This document shows positions 7,342 to 16,730 of a DNA stretch of 64,000 nt, piece after piece. The notes under the pieces were generated by a model that was not told the DNA's origin, did not search any database, and saw only the letters and a list, made by a program, of their open reading frames with translations. Source of the DNA: JBMNGG01 sp050949705 (GTDB lineage Bacteria; Bacillota; Thermosediminibacteria; Thermosediminibacterales; Tepidanaerobacteraceae); contig JBMNGG010000005.1 of the NCBI GenBank assembly GCA_050949705.1, positions 1 through 64,000 on the forward strand. Reading direction: 5' to 3'. Numbering within the stretch: the stretch's first letter is position 1; the number at the start of each line of letters is the position of its first letter. A program made the position numbers and the translations under genes.

Positions 7342-9219
7342 CTAATATCCTGAGTACATATTCATTTGTGAAGCCAGCCACATGCTCTGTTGGTTTGCAT
7401 ATTGTATGGCCTGTTCCATAGCAATAAACTTTTGCCAGTAGCGTTCTTCAGCGCGAACCAGCATCTCCTCCATGGTCGAAATGCGATCTTCCATATCTCT
7501 AATTTGTTTTCCTAGAACACTGTCATCATATATCTGAAATTCTCCCCCGCCGGCTTTTTCCGTGATATCCTCAATTCCACCTTTTAATATGTCGTAAAAG
7601 CGGGTTGCTACACCGTTTTGAGAAGTATTTTCCCCAGATGCATTAAACAGACGCATGACAGCTTCCGGGTCTTTGACTATGGCGTTTCTTAGTTTTTCTT
7701 CATTTATGTGGAGTTTGCCTTTTTCTCTCCAGTCCTTGGTGGTAATACCTATGGCAGAAAGGGATTTCATATCAGCAGGCTGACCTGCTACAGCACCTGA
7801 TACTGCAAAGCGAAGATTCCTAACAATTCTATCAAGTAGGGGATCAGATCTTAAAAGACCGCTCTTTGCCCTCTCTTCCCAAAGCTCTATTTCTTTTTCG
7901 CTCATTTCCTTTTTTTGTTCTTCAGTAAGGGGAGGGTATTTCCGGTAGCGTTCTTCGGAAAGCTTTCCATTTAAATAATCAATGGTTTCATTGTAAAGTT
8001 CTATGTATTTTTTAATACTTTCTACAGCTGCATCAGGATCATTTTCAAGCCTAAAAGCAGCTTCTTGACCTTCTTGCATTTCCCCTTTTATGTTAAATCT
8101 CATGCCGTTTATAGTAAAGTCATTTGTGGTCTTTTCCACAATGGTACCATTTAGGACTATACGAGCATTTTGGCCAGAAACACTTTTTGTATATACTGTT
8201 TTCCCATCAACCGTGCTTTCACTCATATCAAAACCTAGAGCATTAAAAAGACCGCTCTTGTCTTCTATCTGTATCTCTGCCCCAATACCGGTTTCCTTTG
8301 ATAGAAGAACTAGCTTATCAGTAAGTGAATCATAGCGAGCTGAAACACCTATCTCCGGTGTGGAATTTATCTTGTCTAAAATAAGCTGCAAACTGCTGCT
8401 GGGGCTAAATTCAAATGCATGGCCATTTATAGAAAAGGAAATAGTACCATCAGCTATAGTATTGGCAAGTTGATCTTTTAATGATGTATGTAGGTTTAAG
8501 GGGCGATAAGATGAACCATCTTCAAAACCAAGGGTTTGGAGAATATTATCTATGATCTCTTCCTCTTCATTTTTAATGCTGTTTAAGGTTATGGGTACTT
8601 TATTAAAATCTTGAGCGGGTTGTATGGTAAGCTGATTGTCCTCGATACTAACATCCACTCTTTTTATGCCATCCTCTTGCCAACCAAAGGCTTTATTTAT
8701 AGCATTTTCCAAATCTGCTGCCAGATCTGTTAAATCATCATAGCTTCCACCATTTAATGTAACGGTCTTTTTTACACCATCGATTGTTACTTCAAATTGG
8801 CTGCCCTCTGAAATACTAATTTCCCCGGTTAATTCCTGCCCCTTTAAAGGCTGTGTTATAGGTTTTGAGCTATCAAGCCTTGCATAATTTGCCGTCTGCT
8901 GAACTTGAACTTTGTAATCTCCCGGCACTGCACCGGCTCCCGGAGATACGGTAAAAAACTTGTTAAAGTCTGTACCATCATTCATGGTGACTGTAGCTTT
9001 GTACTTTAAATAAGAACTGGTAAGTTTCATATCAAAGGAGCTATTATAAAGAGATCTTAGCTTTAAATTAATCTCCCGATAGTCTGACTTTTGCCACTCC
9101 ATAACCTGTTTTTTCTGATAGAGGGTGTCTACCCGCATACGCTCAGCTTTCATCAAATCAGATACAATCTGGTCTATGTCGAAACCTGATGCCAACCCAC
9201 CTATTCTCATTGAACTCAT
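7342..9219 (-). CDS. fliD: Flagellar filament cap protein FliD
   Basis: A 625-residue filament cap (HAP2) that folds exported flagellin at the filament tip. The N-terminal SSMRIGGLASGFDIDQIVSDLM is the conserved FliD start. VSARYDSLTDKL and FNALGF mark the middle domain, and the C-terminal coiled region carries LGKQIRDMEDRI and ends in WLASQMNMYSGY. Heptad-like helices at both ends support the decameric cap. It lies between flaG (37 bases upstream) and fliS, in the usual Firmicute flaG-fliD-fliS order. Both termini are intact. Confidence 0.95.
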   Translation of the reverse strand: MSSMRIGGLASGFDIDQIVSDLMKAERMRVDTLYQKKQVMEWQKSDYREINLKLRSLYNSSFDMKLTSSYLKYKATVTMNDGTDFNKFFTVSPGAGAVPGDYKVQVQQTANYARLDSSKPITQPLKGQELTGEISISEGSQFEVTIDGVKKTVTLNGGSYDDLTDLAADLENAINKAFGWQEDGIKRVDVSIEDNQLTIQPAQDFNKVPITLNSIKNEEEEIIDNILQTLGFEDGSSYRPLNLHTSLKDQLANTIADGTISFSINGHAFEFSPSSSLQLILDKINSTPEIGVSARYDSLTDKLVLLSKETGIGAEIQIEDKSGLFNALGFDMSESTVDGKTVYTKSVSGQNARIVLNGTIVEKTTNDFTINGMRFNIKGEMQEGQEAAFRLENDPDAAVESIKKYIELYNETIDYLNGKLSEERYRKYPPLTEEQKKEMSEKEIELWEERAKSGLLRSDPLLDRIVRNLRFAVSGAVAGQPADMKSLSAIGITTKDWREKGKLHINEEKLRNAIVKDPEAVMRLFNASGENTSQNGVATRFYDILKGGIEDITEKAGGGEFQIYDDSVLGKQIRDMEDRISTMEEMLVRAEERYWQKFIAMEQAIQYANQQSMWLASQMNMYSGY

Positions 9220-9256
9220 CTTTCCACCCCCTCTTTTAGTTCACTATATCTTTTCA

Positions 9257-9613
9257 TCAACTATTAATCCCCGCCTGTTTCCAAAGACCCGCTATTAGAT
9301 CTAAAAATTTTTCAGGTGGTATTTCTGATATTAACTCATCACTGGCCTTATCGTATATCTTTACCATTACCCTATTTGTATCATCGTGGATGGTATATTC
9401 CAAACGGGTAAGGTTTAAGACTGTGGGCATCTTCTTTATACTGTCAACTAAAAGCTCAAAATCCTCCACTCCTAAGGCACGTTTAAAATCCTTTACAGTA
9501 GAATTTTCCTCTACTGCAGTCACAGAACTTCGATTATTTTTTATGGAGTTTCCCTGGGATTGATTATTGTACTGTACATCTATGGTATTGTTATAAGATG
9601 TATCTATCCTCAA
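9257..9613 (-). CDS. flaG: FlaG family flagellar protein
   Basis: 118 residues. The C-terminal half (LEYTIHDDTNRVMVKIYDKASDELISEIPPEKFLDL) is the FlaG signature, split here by my reading into HDDTNRVMVKIYD and ISEIPPEKFLDLIAGLW. The N-terminal third is Asn/Ser-rich and low-complexity. I choose the TTG at 9613 because GGGGTG stands about 7 bases before it. An upstream ATG at 9673 would place the G+C-rich hairpin at 9640-9661 inside the gene and is less likely. FlaG proteins influence filament length; here the gene links hag with fliD. Confidence 0.85.
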   Translation of the reverse strand: MRIDTSYNNTIDVQYNNQSQGNSIKNNRSSVTAVEENSTVKDFKRALGVEDFELLVDSIKKMPTVLNLTRLEYTIHDDTNRVMVKIYDKASDELISEIPPEKFLDLIAGLWKQAGINS

Positions 9614-9639
9614 AGTTATATCACCCCACATATCATTTA

Positions 9640-9661
9640 GCCCGGCGGCAAACCGCCGGGC
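9640..9661 (-). other. G+C-rich hairpin between hag and flaG
   Basis: A perfect 9-bp stem GCCCGGCGG/CCGCCGGGC with a 4-base loop lies 26 bases after the flagellin stop. No T-tract follows on the minus strand. It probably protects the hag mRNA 3' end or partly blocks read-through into flaG rather than acting as a full terminator. Confidence 0.6.
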
Positions 9662-9686
9662 ATGATAGGTCATATGTTAAATTATA

Positions 9687-11244
9687 TTAGCCTAAAAGCC
9701 GAAGCACAGTCTGAGGTGCCATGTTGGCCTGAGCAAGCATAGCGGTTGCAGCCTGCATGAGGATGTTCTGCTTAGTGAACTCCATCATTTCCTTCGCCAT
9801 GTCAACGTCGCGGATGCGGGATTCGGCGGCTTGTAAGTTCTCGGCAGAAGTGTCCAGATTCTTTGATGGTATGCTCGAGACGGTTTTGCATAGCACCGAG
9901 TTTGGAGCGCTCAGCTGATACTGATTCGATAGCACTTGTTGATTGACAGTAATTGCTTCTGACGCCTTTGATTGGCTTGATACATCTATACCAGCTTTAG
10001 CTACGGCATCAGCAGTTTTCTCGCCAGTCAGCCGGATCGAACGTAGCTGCTGTTCGCTGCATCCAGTGCCAACAGTAACTGTATCAGTTCCAGAAGTCCA
10101 GGCTCAGCTAATGTTTCACCTTCTGTCATATTAATTGTTAAGCCGCTGTAGTTTCCAGAAGAAACCGTTAAAGATGTTGCAGTTCCATCAGTAATGGTAA
10201 TTGCCTGGTCATCTGCAGAAGTACCGTTACTAATGGTAACTGTTTGTTCCTGCGTCTAGTCCAGTAGATTTGCCCACTTCAAGTTTTACCTTACCGCAGC
10301 ATTGAAGAGTCTGAACTTGCTCAAACTGCTACCGATGAATCTTGACCCTGTAGTTGTTAGATGTCAATTGATAGTGACGCCACTATCTTCTGAAGCGTAT
10401 ACTACGCTAGATGTTCGCCAAAGCTGCAGTGTTGCAGCAGTATGTCTGTTACTGCATCGACTTCATGTGGCATCATTATCTGTCTCATAGTTCTACAGTT
10501 AAATTCTGTCACCGCCATCAACCTTGAGACTATAAGTGTCGCCACCGGATTCGGCCGAAATTACATCTGCTGCTGCTGTACCTGTAACTTCACCTGCTGT
10601 TGCTGATGTACTGTCCATATTGGAATGTAAGCTCGTAGCACCATCAACGACTTTTCGCACCTGTGGACACTTGCATCAAAGGCTGCACTGTGCAATATCT
10701 CCAGCGGCAGTCCCTTCAATAAGCATCTCTAGCAATTCCTAAGGAAGCAGCGTCCATCGCACCAATGCCTAACTCAATACCCTGACCCTTCGTTAGCACC
10801 GATGTGGAACTTGAGTACTCAGTGATTCCGCCATTTAATAAGTGTTTGCGTGTTAAACTCAGTATTATTAGCGATTCTAGTAATTTCTGATGCTAACTGG
10901 TCAATTTCTTTTTGAATTTCGCCACGATCTATTTCTACGTTAGTATCATTGGCTGATTGTACTGCCAATTCCCTCATTCTCTGCAGTATTTCATGTACCT
11001 CAGTGAGTGCACCTTCTGCTGTTTGAATAAGAGAAATACCATCCTGGGCATTCTTAGATGCCATGTTAAGGCCGCGAATCTGAGCTCTCATCTTTTCTGA
11101 AATAGCAAGGCCTGCTGCGTCGTCACCAGCTCTGTTGATTCTGTATCCTGAAGATAATTTCTCCAATGATTTTGACGTGTTTGTGTTGTTAATGGAAAGC
11201 TGGCGATGGGTATTCAGCGCCATAATGTTGTTGTTAATTCTCAT
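9687..11244 (-). pseudogene. hag: Flagellin (hag) with multiple frameshifts in the variable domain
   Basis: Both conserved ends are clear. The N-terminal D0/D1 (11244 to about 10855) begins MRINNNIMALNTHRQLS and contains GYRINRAGDDAAGLAISEKM. The C-terminal D0 ends MLAQANMAPQTVLRLLG at 9687. Between about 9880 and 10850 the frame changes repeatedly. FHIGANEGQGIEL (10750-10810), ESVSAERSKLGAMQNRLEH and the Ser/Thr/Ala-rich centre can be recovered only by adding or removing single bases, for example one A in ATTAAATGG near 10845. Corrected length is about 515 residues, reasonable for a large clostridial flagellin. The pattern suggests consensus error in a repetitive or multi-copy gene. The start follows GGGAGGA with 6-base spacing. 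Confidence 0.88.
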
Positions 11245-11268
11245 TTTGTATCCTCCCTGATTTTATTT

Positions 11269-11284
11269 CCCGCGTCCCTGCGGG
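11269..11284 (-). promoter_or_regulatory. Candidate CsrA-binding hairpin in hag leader
   Basis: On the minus strand CCCGC and GCGGG pair around a loop reading AGGGAC, which places a GGA in the hairpin loop. A second GGA lies in the hag ribosome site (GGGAGGA, 11251-11257). This is the two-site layout that CsrA uses to block hag translation in Bacillus subtilis. csrA and fliW are not in the window. Confidence 0.5.
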
Positions 11285-11295
11285 GATATTGATTT

Positions 11296-11313
11296 TTCAG
11301 TTGGCCAACTGAA
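11296..11313. repeat. 18-bp perfect palindrome in hag leader
   Basis: TTCAGTTGGCCAACTGAA is a perfect palindrome located between the sigma-28 promoter and the CsrA-like hairpin, inside the predicted 5' untranslated region. It could be an operator or a small RNA stem. Confidence 0.5.
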
Positions 11314-11328
11314 TCTATCTCATAAATA

Positions 11329-11355
11329 TTATCGGTATTTAGCTGCTAAGCTTTA
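11329..11355 (-). promoter_or_regulatory. Sigma-28 (SigD/FliA) promoter of hag
   Basis: TAAA, 15 bases, ACCGATAA on the minus strand. This matches the flagellar sigma factor consensus TAAA-N15-GCCGATAA with one mismatch. The leader from here to the hag start would be about 80 nt. Confidence 0.85.
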
Positions 11356-11505
11356 ATTATGTGGTTTTTGATTTATAGCGATTTTAGGCGTTTTTTGGCT
11401 TTTATCTTTGAAAATGTCCACATTTTGGCTTCTTATATGTTTTTTCCTGCAATTGTTTTTTCTATATCTCTATTAGGATTTCAGTATAAAATCTCTGCTT
11501 TTTAA

Positions 11506-12792
11506 CTACCCATTTATTAATTCTCTCGATGCTTTATCGGCCTCATACATGGCCTGTTCTACATCTATGGTCTTTAACTCATAGTTTTCCATTAATATTT
11601 TTCCATTTACTATTACAGTATGAACATCAGAGCCTTGCGCCGAATAACTAATAGCGGAAATAGGATTATTTAGCGGACATAGATGTGGCTTCTTTAAATC
11701 TATCAAAATAATATCAGCTTTTTTACCTACTTCTATACTGCCCAGCTTATCTTTCATTCCTAAAGCCTTTGCACCATTTATAGTTGCCATTCTTATAGCA
11801 GTGGCGGCGGGAACAGAAGTTGCATCATTATCAACACACTTATTTAGAATTGAAGCCAAGTGTATCTCTTCAAACATGTTCAGATTATTATTTGAAGATG
11901 CCCCATCGGTGCCTAGGGCTACATTAACTCCGGCTTTTAGCATTTTCCCTACTGGGGCAAAGCCGCTGGCAAGTTTCATATTGCTTGTGGGATTATTTAC
12001 GGCACTTACTTTATTTTCAGCAAGAATATCTATATCTTCGTCATTGATATGGACACAATGTGCAGCGATAGTAGGCCGTTTAAAAAGCCCTAAATTATAA
12101 ACATGTTCTATTGGTGTTACTCCCCACTTTTCAATGCTTTCTTCAACTTCTTTTCGGGTTTCTGAAAGATGGATATGGACATTTGTTCCCAATTCCTGTG
12201 AGAGAGCAATGACCTTTTCCAAATATCTGGGACTACAGGTATATGGTGCATGTGGCCCCACAAAAATACCGATTCTACCATCTTTTTGGTTATATTTTTT
12301 ATAAAGCTCCCGTGTTTCTTGAAGATTGACTTCTTTTCCTTCTTCCTCATCAGTCAAGCCTCTTGCAATATAAGCTCTAACTCCGGTTTCTAAAGCAGCT
12401 TCTATGGTCTGATCTGCAAAAAAATACATATCTAAAAAGCTTGTTACACCGCTTTTTATAAGTTCAGCAATTCCCAGTATAGAGCCATGATAAATTGCCT
12501 GTTTAGTGAGCTTTTCTTCTATAGGCCAGATTTTTTTTGTAAGCCAATCCCACAAGGGCATATCATCGGCATAATTTCTTAATAGATTCATAGATAAATG
12601 GGTATGAGCATTAATGAGACCAGGCATGGCAATCATGTCCTCGGCATCTATGACCTTATGAGGGACAAAATCTTTTATCTCTTCTTCAATTTTTATTATA
12701 TTTTCATTTTCAATAGCGATATCGCTCTTACGAACTGTGGTCTTATCACCTTCAAATAACAAAACCCAAGCATTTTTTATTAATGTATTCAA
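11506..12792 (-). CDS. Amidohydrolase, MTA/SAH/5'-deoxyadenosine deaminase type
   Basis: A 428-residue metal-dependent TRZ/ATZ amidohydrolase. Visible motifs are the metal site GLINAHTHLSMNLLR, FVGPHAPYTCS, VHIHLSET, the metal His in AHCVHI, and the Asp in ALGTDGASSNNN. A C-terminal beta-domain motif, GSIEVGKKADIILIDL, is also present. This set is typical of S-adenosylhomocysteine/methylthioadenosine/5'-deoxyadenosine deaminases, which salvage SAM-derived nucleosides, although guanine-deaminase-like or SsnA enzymes share the fold. The TTG start at 12792 has AGGAGG 7 bases upstream. A TATAAT lies in the gap toward hisS, so it probably has its own promoter. Metabolically it would link to SAM and methionine turnover. 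Confidence 0.85.
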   Translation of the reverse strand: MNTLIKNAWVLLFEGDKTTVRKSDIAIENENIIKIEEEIKDFVPHKVIDAEDMIAMPGLINAHTHLSMNLLRNYADDMPLWDWLTKKIWPIEEKLTKQAIYHGSILGIAELIKSGVTSFLDMYFFADQTIEAALETGVRAYIARGLTDEEEGKEVNLQETRELYKKYNQKDGRIGIFVGPHAPYTCSPRYLEKVIALSQELGTNVHIHLSETRKEVEESIEKWGVTPIEHVYNLGLFKRPTIAAHCVHINDEDIDILAENKVSAVNNPTSNMKLASGFAPVGKMLKAGVNVALGTDGASSNNNLNMFEEIHLASILNKCVDNDATSVPAATAIRMATINGAKALGMKDKLGSIEVGKKADIILIDLKKPHLCPLNNPISAISYSAQGSDVHTVIVNGKILMENYELKTIDVEQAMYEADKASRELING

Positions 12793-12893
12793 GCTTCTTC
12801 CTCCTAAAAATTTACTTTTATTTAACAATTATACTATTTTAACAATTTCAAGTAAAGTTATTGAGTGCTCTAAAAATCTTGAGCCTAAAATCC

Positions 12894-12926
12894 AAAAAAT
12901 AAGGTCTGCCTTTTCTATGGCAGACC
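12894..12926 (-). terminator. Terminator of hisS
   Basis: The stem GGTCTGCC/GGCAGACC (8 bp, 8-base loop), followed by TTATTTTTT on the minus strand, begins 9 bases after the hisS stop. Confidence 0.88.
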
Positions 12927-12934
12927 AGTAAATT

Positions 12935-14260
12935 TTATAGCTCATCCTTTAAAGCTTCAATAGCTTCCTCTAAAGCCATAAGTTCTTGAGAACCTGTTTT
13001 CATGTTCTTTAGGGAAACCATTTTTCTTGCATTTTCCTCTTCACCTATCATGATTGTATATGGGATGTTGAGCTTATTAGCATAGTTTAGTTTCTTTCCT
13101 ATTTTGACAGCCTCAAAATATATTTCTGATATAATACCCTTTTCCCTTAATTTATTTGCAACATTTATAGAATACTCATTGTAACTTTCATTCATTGGGA
13201 TTATGAGGACCTTAGTCAAAGTTGATGTTTTGTCCTCTCCTAACAGACCGGCATCTTTTAATTGGAAAAACAATCGAGTTAAGCCGATGGATACTCCCAC
13301 TCCTGGTAGTTTTTGAGTAGTGTAGTATTCCGCCAGATTGTCATAGCGACCACCTGAACACACACTTCCGATTTCCTGGTAGTCATTGAGTATTGTCTCA
13401 TAAACAGTTCCTGTATAGTAATCCAAGCCTCGAGCAATAGTTAGATCTATTGTATAATTCTTTTCAGGCACTCCGAAACTCTTAATATGCTCAATCACTA
13501 ATGAAAGTTCATTTACTCCCTCTTGGAAGTTATTATTGTTTATCTCTAAAGAATTTAGTGCCTGAAGCTTTTCAGTATTACTTCCCTGGATTTTCATAAA
13601 GTCTAATATCTTGTCAATAGTACTTTGGACTAATCCTAAATCAGCCAACTCTTTAACTACACCTTTTTCTCCAATCTTCTCAAGTTTATCGATGGCTCTT
13701 AATACATCCTCAGTATTACTAATTTTCAAGGATTTGAAAAATCCGTTTAATATCTTCCTATTATTTATTCTTATGGTAAAATCCTCAAAACCTAGATTTT
13801 TAAATGTTGAGTAGATTATGCTTGGAATTTCAGCATCATAGATTACACTAAGTTTGCCATTTCCGATAATATCCACATCACACTGATAAAACTCTCTATA
13901 TCTTCCCCTCTGATTTCTTTCCCCTCTATAAACCTTTCCTATATGGTATCTTCTGAAAGGGAAGGTCAGTTGTGAAAAGTGTTGAGCCACATACCTCGCT
14001 AAAGGAACGGTCAGGTCAAAACGAAGTGACATATCTGTATCACCTTTTGTGAAACGATATACTTGTTTCTCTGTTTCACCGGCTCCTTTGGCTAATAAGA
14101 CTTCGGATTTTTCAATAACAGGTGTATCAATAGGTATAAAGCCGTATTGCTCGTATGTGTGACGGATAGTATCTTTGATTTTATTAAAGATTATCTGATC
14201 ATCAGGCAGTAATTCCAAAAAACCGGGTAATGTTGATGGTTTCACAATATCTTTACTCAT
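12935..14260 (-). CDS. hisS: Histidyl-tRNA synthetase
   Basis: A 441-residue class II aminoacyl-tRNA synthetase that charges tRNA-His. Motif 1 region: GFIPIDTPVIEKSEVL. Motif 2: YRGERNQRGRYREFYQCD. The histidine-binding signatures are GLDYYTGTVYE (HisA) and CSGGRYDNL. Motif 3: GVGVSIGLTRL. The C-terminal 95 residues form the anticodon-binding domain. The ATG at 14260 is chosen because of GGAGG 6 bases upstream. No T-box is visible in the short upstream gap. It is transcribed alone, with a clear terminator. Confidence 0.95.
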   Translation of the reverse strand: MSKDIVKPSTLPGFLELLPDDQIIFNKIKDTIRHTYEQYGFIPIDTPVIEKSEVLLAKGAGETEKQVYRFTKGDTDMSLRFDLTVPLARYVAQHFSQLTFPFRRYHIGKVYRGERNQRGRYREFYQCDVDIIGNGKLSVIYDAEIPSIIYSTFKNLGFEDFTIRINNRKILNGFFKSLKISNTEDVLRAIDKLEKIGEKGVVKELADLGLVQSTIDKILDFMKIQGSNTEKLQALNSLEINNNNFQEGVNELSLVIEHIKSFGVPEKNYTIDLTIARGLDYYTGTVYETILNDYQEIGSVCSGGRYDNLAEYYTTQKLPGVGVSIGLTRLFFQLKDAGLLGEDKTSTLTKVLIIPMNESYNEYSINVANKLREKGIISEIYFEAVKIGKKLNYANKLNIPYTIMIGEEENARKMVSLKNMKTGSQELMALEEAIEALKDEL

Positions 14261-14343
14261 TTTTACCTCCAATATAAGTACCAAATACCATTATTGTATA
14301 ATATTGGTTAGTACAGTAATTATATATATGATTTAATATTAAT

Positions 14344-16527
14344 TCAATGTATATCTTTTGATAACTCATCCATACATTGCATTATTAAAGGTATGGCTAT
14401 TGGTATCATAAACATGGCTGCAGCCACTACACCAGAATCATTAAAAGCAAGGGCAGAGAGAGTTCCGATTATACCGGAAATAAAGCCATAATAAAGGTAA
14501 TTATTCTTTCGGAAAATCTCCTTAAGTACGCCTACCGGATACTTGAAGAGTATTGCCAAAGTTGCCATAGTAGCAAAAAGCGCCCAAGTCCAGGTGCTGT
14601 ATCTTATCAATTTATAATTCATAGACAGCTTCCTGGCAAAAATCTGAAAAATAGCAGAAATGCTGTTCTGTCTGACAAGAATACTGGTTTGGCCAATATG
14701 GGATTGCTTTTCTGTAGGCCTCATAGCGTCATAGATAAATAGAGTAAGCAAGACTAGAATAAGTAAACATGCTAATACTATTAAATCCTTTTTTGTTATA
14801 CTGCCTTTTAAGAACAGCAATACAGCCGCACCAAATCCTATAAAAGCGGCCATAGAACCACCCACATTTGTGCCAAGGGTGGGAGCCATCAGTATAAGAA
14901 GAACTAAAGAATAAAGAGCTAGACTTATGATTTTTAAGGTTTTCTCCTTTTCTCTGTATCTGTCTATCAATGCAGATGTCCCTATTATTGTTGTCCCTAA
15001 AAGAAATCCCATATACTCATTTCCAATACCATAGAATCTTGCTCCAACTATGGGATCGTAACCAAGGATTGATAACTTCATTAGGGGATTTCCCATAAAA
15101 GTATCTACTAGAATAATCACTGTAGATAGGATACATGTAATTATAAATATATCTAAATTATTCTTAAGAAAATATGAAAGACTAAGACTAATAATTAGTA
15201 CACTTATGATCAAGATAGCAGTAAAGTGCAGTGTGTTCCATGGATTAAATATAGGTAATATTAGTAGAATAGTCGGTGTTACCAAAATCGCTATTAATAA
15301 AGGCTTTAGAAAATGGATGTATTTTTTTAAATAAATCATAAAGACAAAAGACAAAAGGAGCACAACAATTATACACCCTATAAAACTCTTTACAACATTA
15401 GACCTAATTTTATAATTGAAAACAGATATTTCGTTTAATCTCATAAGGTATTTCAATGGTTCATTTGTAGCTTTTGATCTTATACTATGACCTGTAATAA
15501 AAGAATTTTTTGGAATCTCAAAATATGATAATACTTGTGCAGCTAAATCTGTATTGGTAATAATTCCGTCCCTCTTTGTTGTAGCTGAAGTCAAAATGCC
15601 TGGAGGAAAAGATTCTTCTAAGATACCAATAGGTGTCAGCCTTTTACCTTCAGAAATATCATCACTTGAAGGAAAAGGTACTACCAGCATAAAAAGAGTA
15701 TCTGTGTCAATTTCCCGAATTATCCTGCCTAAAAACTGGTCCACTTCTTCAAATATATTTTGTTTAATTCTTTTAATAGTTTCATCACTTACACTCATAT
15801 ATTTATTTAATCTATATGTATCACCTGTTTGGACAACTATGAAGTCAGCATTGTCCTTTGCCTTTTTATATGCAGCATATAACATGTCATAATTTGTTTT
15901 AATTCCATAGGGTCGCATATTATCTTTAATCAATAAACTCTTATCCACTATACCATAATTAGTTATACCCTTATCATTCATGGTAATTAGAGAAGCATTC
16001 AAACTCGGATAACTAATATTTCTACTTTCGTTTCCTACCAATGCTGTTTTGTATCCCTTTTCATTAAGTAGTGTACCTAAATTGCCTATTTGAACGGGAC
16101 GATTTAATTTTTCATTTTGACGTATCAGGCCTGCAATATCAATATTTGCTATAGCTCTCTTATCCATATCTCTTCCCGTATGTCTTTTATATACTTCATT
16201 TATAGGCTCGTCATTGAAAAGATCATAATATCCTCCTGCATAATCACCAAAAGCACTGCTTACAGCATAACCTCCTGAACCTATTGTGGCATATGCATTA
16301 GTTTCTGTGTAAGAACCTCCACTGTTTGTATTCATAAGCCCCAATGCAGCATTTTCCAGGAAGTATTTAAAATTTTCCTGACCATAATTTGTTAAATCCT
16401 CATAATTTATATTGTCCATAATGAACATTATTACTTTTTTCTCTGTATGTGCAGCTGAATATGCATAATTGGGTATTATAAGAATAACAATTGCAATTAT
16501 CAAGAGTATAATTACACTCTTTCTCAT
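14344..16527 (-). CDS. Membrane protein with alkaline-phosphatase-like ectodomain
   Basis: 727 residues. An N-terminal signal/anchor helix is followed by about 350 residues of alkaline-phosphatase-superfamily-like ectodomain. It has VIMFIMDNINYEDL as the metal-site start, an ETNAYATIGSGGY region where the nucleophile Ser/Thr is expected, and GILTSATTKRDGIITNTDLA near residue 330. Ten or so transmembrane helices fill the C-terminal half. The final motif metal ligands are not obvious, so catalytic status is uncertain. It is divergent from the steA cluster, which contains lipid-linked sugar enzymes, so a role in envelope polymer or lipid-phosphate modification is plausible but inferred. Function is otherwise unknown. 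Confidence 0.7.
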   Translation of the reverse strand: MRKSVIILLIIAIVILIIPNYAYSAAHTEKKVIMFIMDNINYEDLTNYGQENFKYFLENAALGLMNTNSGGSYTETNAYATIGSGGYAVSSAFGDYAGGYYDLFNDEPINEVYKRHTGRDMDKRAIANIDIAGLIRQNEKLNRPVQIGNLGTLLNEKGYKTALVGNESRNISYPSLNASLITMNDKGITNYGIVDKSLLIKDNMRPYGIKTNYDMLYAAYKKAKDNADFIVVQTGDTYRLNKYMSVSDETIKRIKQNIFEEVDQFLGRIIREIDTDTLFMLVVPFPSSDDISEGKRLTPIGILEESFPPGILTSATTKRDGIITNTDLAAQVLSYFEIPKNSFITGHSIRSKATNEPLKYLMRLNEISVFNYKIRSNVVKSFIGCIIVVLLLSFVFMIYLKKYIHFLKPLLIAILVTPTILLILPIFNPWNTLHFTAILIISVLIISLSLSYFLKNNLDIFIITCILSTVIILVDTFMGNPLMKLSILGYDPIVGARFYGIGNEYMGFLLGTTIIGTSALIDRYREKEKTLKIISLALYSLVLLILMAPTLGTNVGGSMAAFIGFGAAVLLFLKGSITKKDLIVLACLLILVLLTLFIYDAMRPTEKQSHIGQTSILVRQNSISAIFQIFARKLSMNYKLIRYSTWTWALFATMATLAILFKYPVGVLKEIFRKNNYLYYGFISGIIGTLSALAFNDSGVVAAAMFMIPIAIPLIMQCMDELSKDIH

Positions 16528-16730
16528 AGCTACCTCACAAAATTAATTTGTTTAATCGAATATATATATCGATATTATATCAATCTAAAGTTAGCGATGC
16601 AATTAAATCAAAGGAAGCCGTTTATTATACTGGAGAAGCACTAGGAAAGTTGAGATGGCTATGTGATTGTGTTATATTGTATTTGCTAATATATCTTTAA
16701 CAAAGGATTTTGATAAAGGTGTGTTGCTAA

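Noticed and set aside
9640..9661. Hairpin as a full hag terminator
   Set aside because: No T-tract follows on the minus strand; annotated as a hairpin only.
9943..10742. Plus-strand open frames inside flagellin
   Set aside because: They are low-complexity shadows of the broken flagellin centre with no ribosome site or family.
14261..14343. T-box leader for hisS
   Set aside because: The gap is under 100 bases and lacks any GGGTGG core or terminator.
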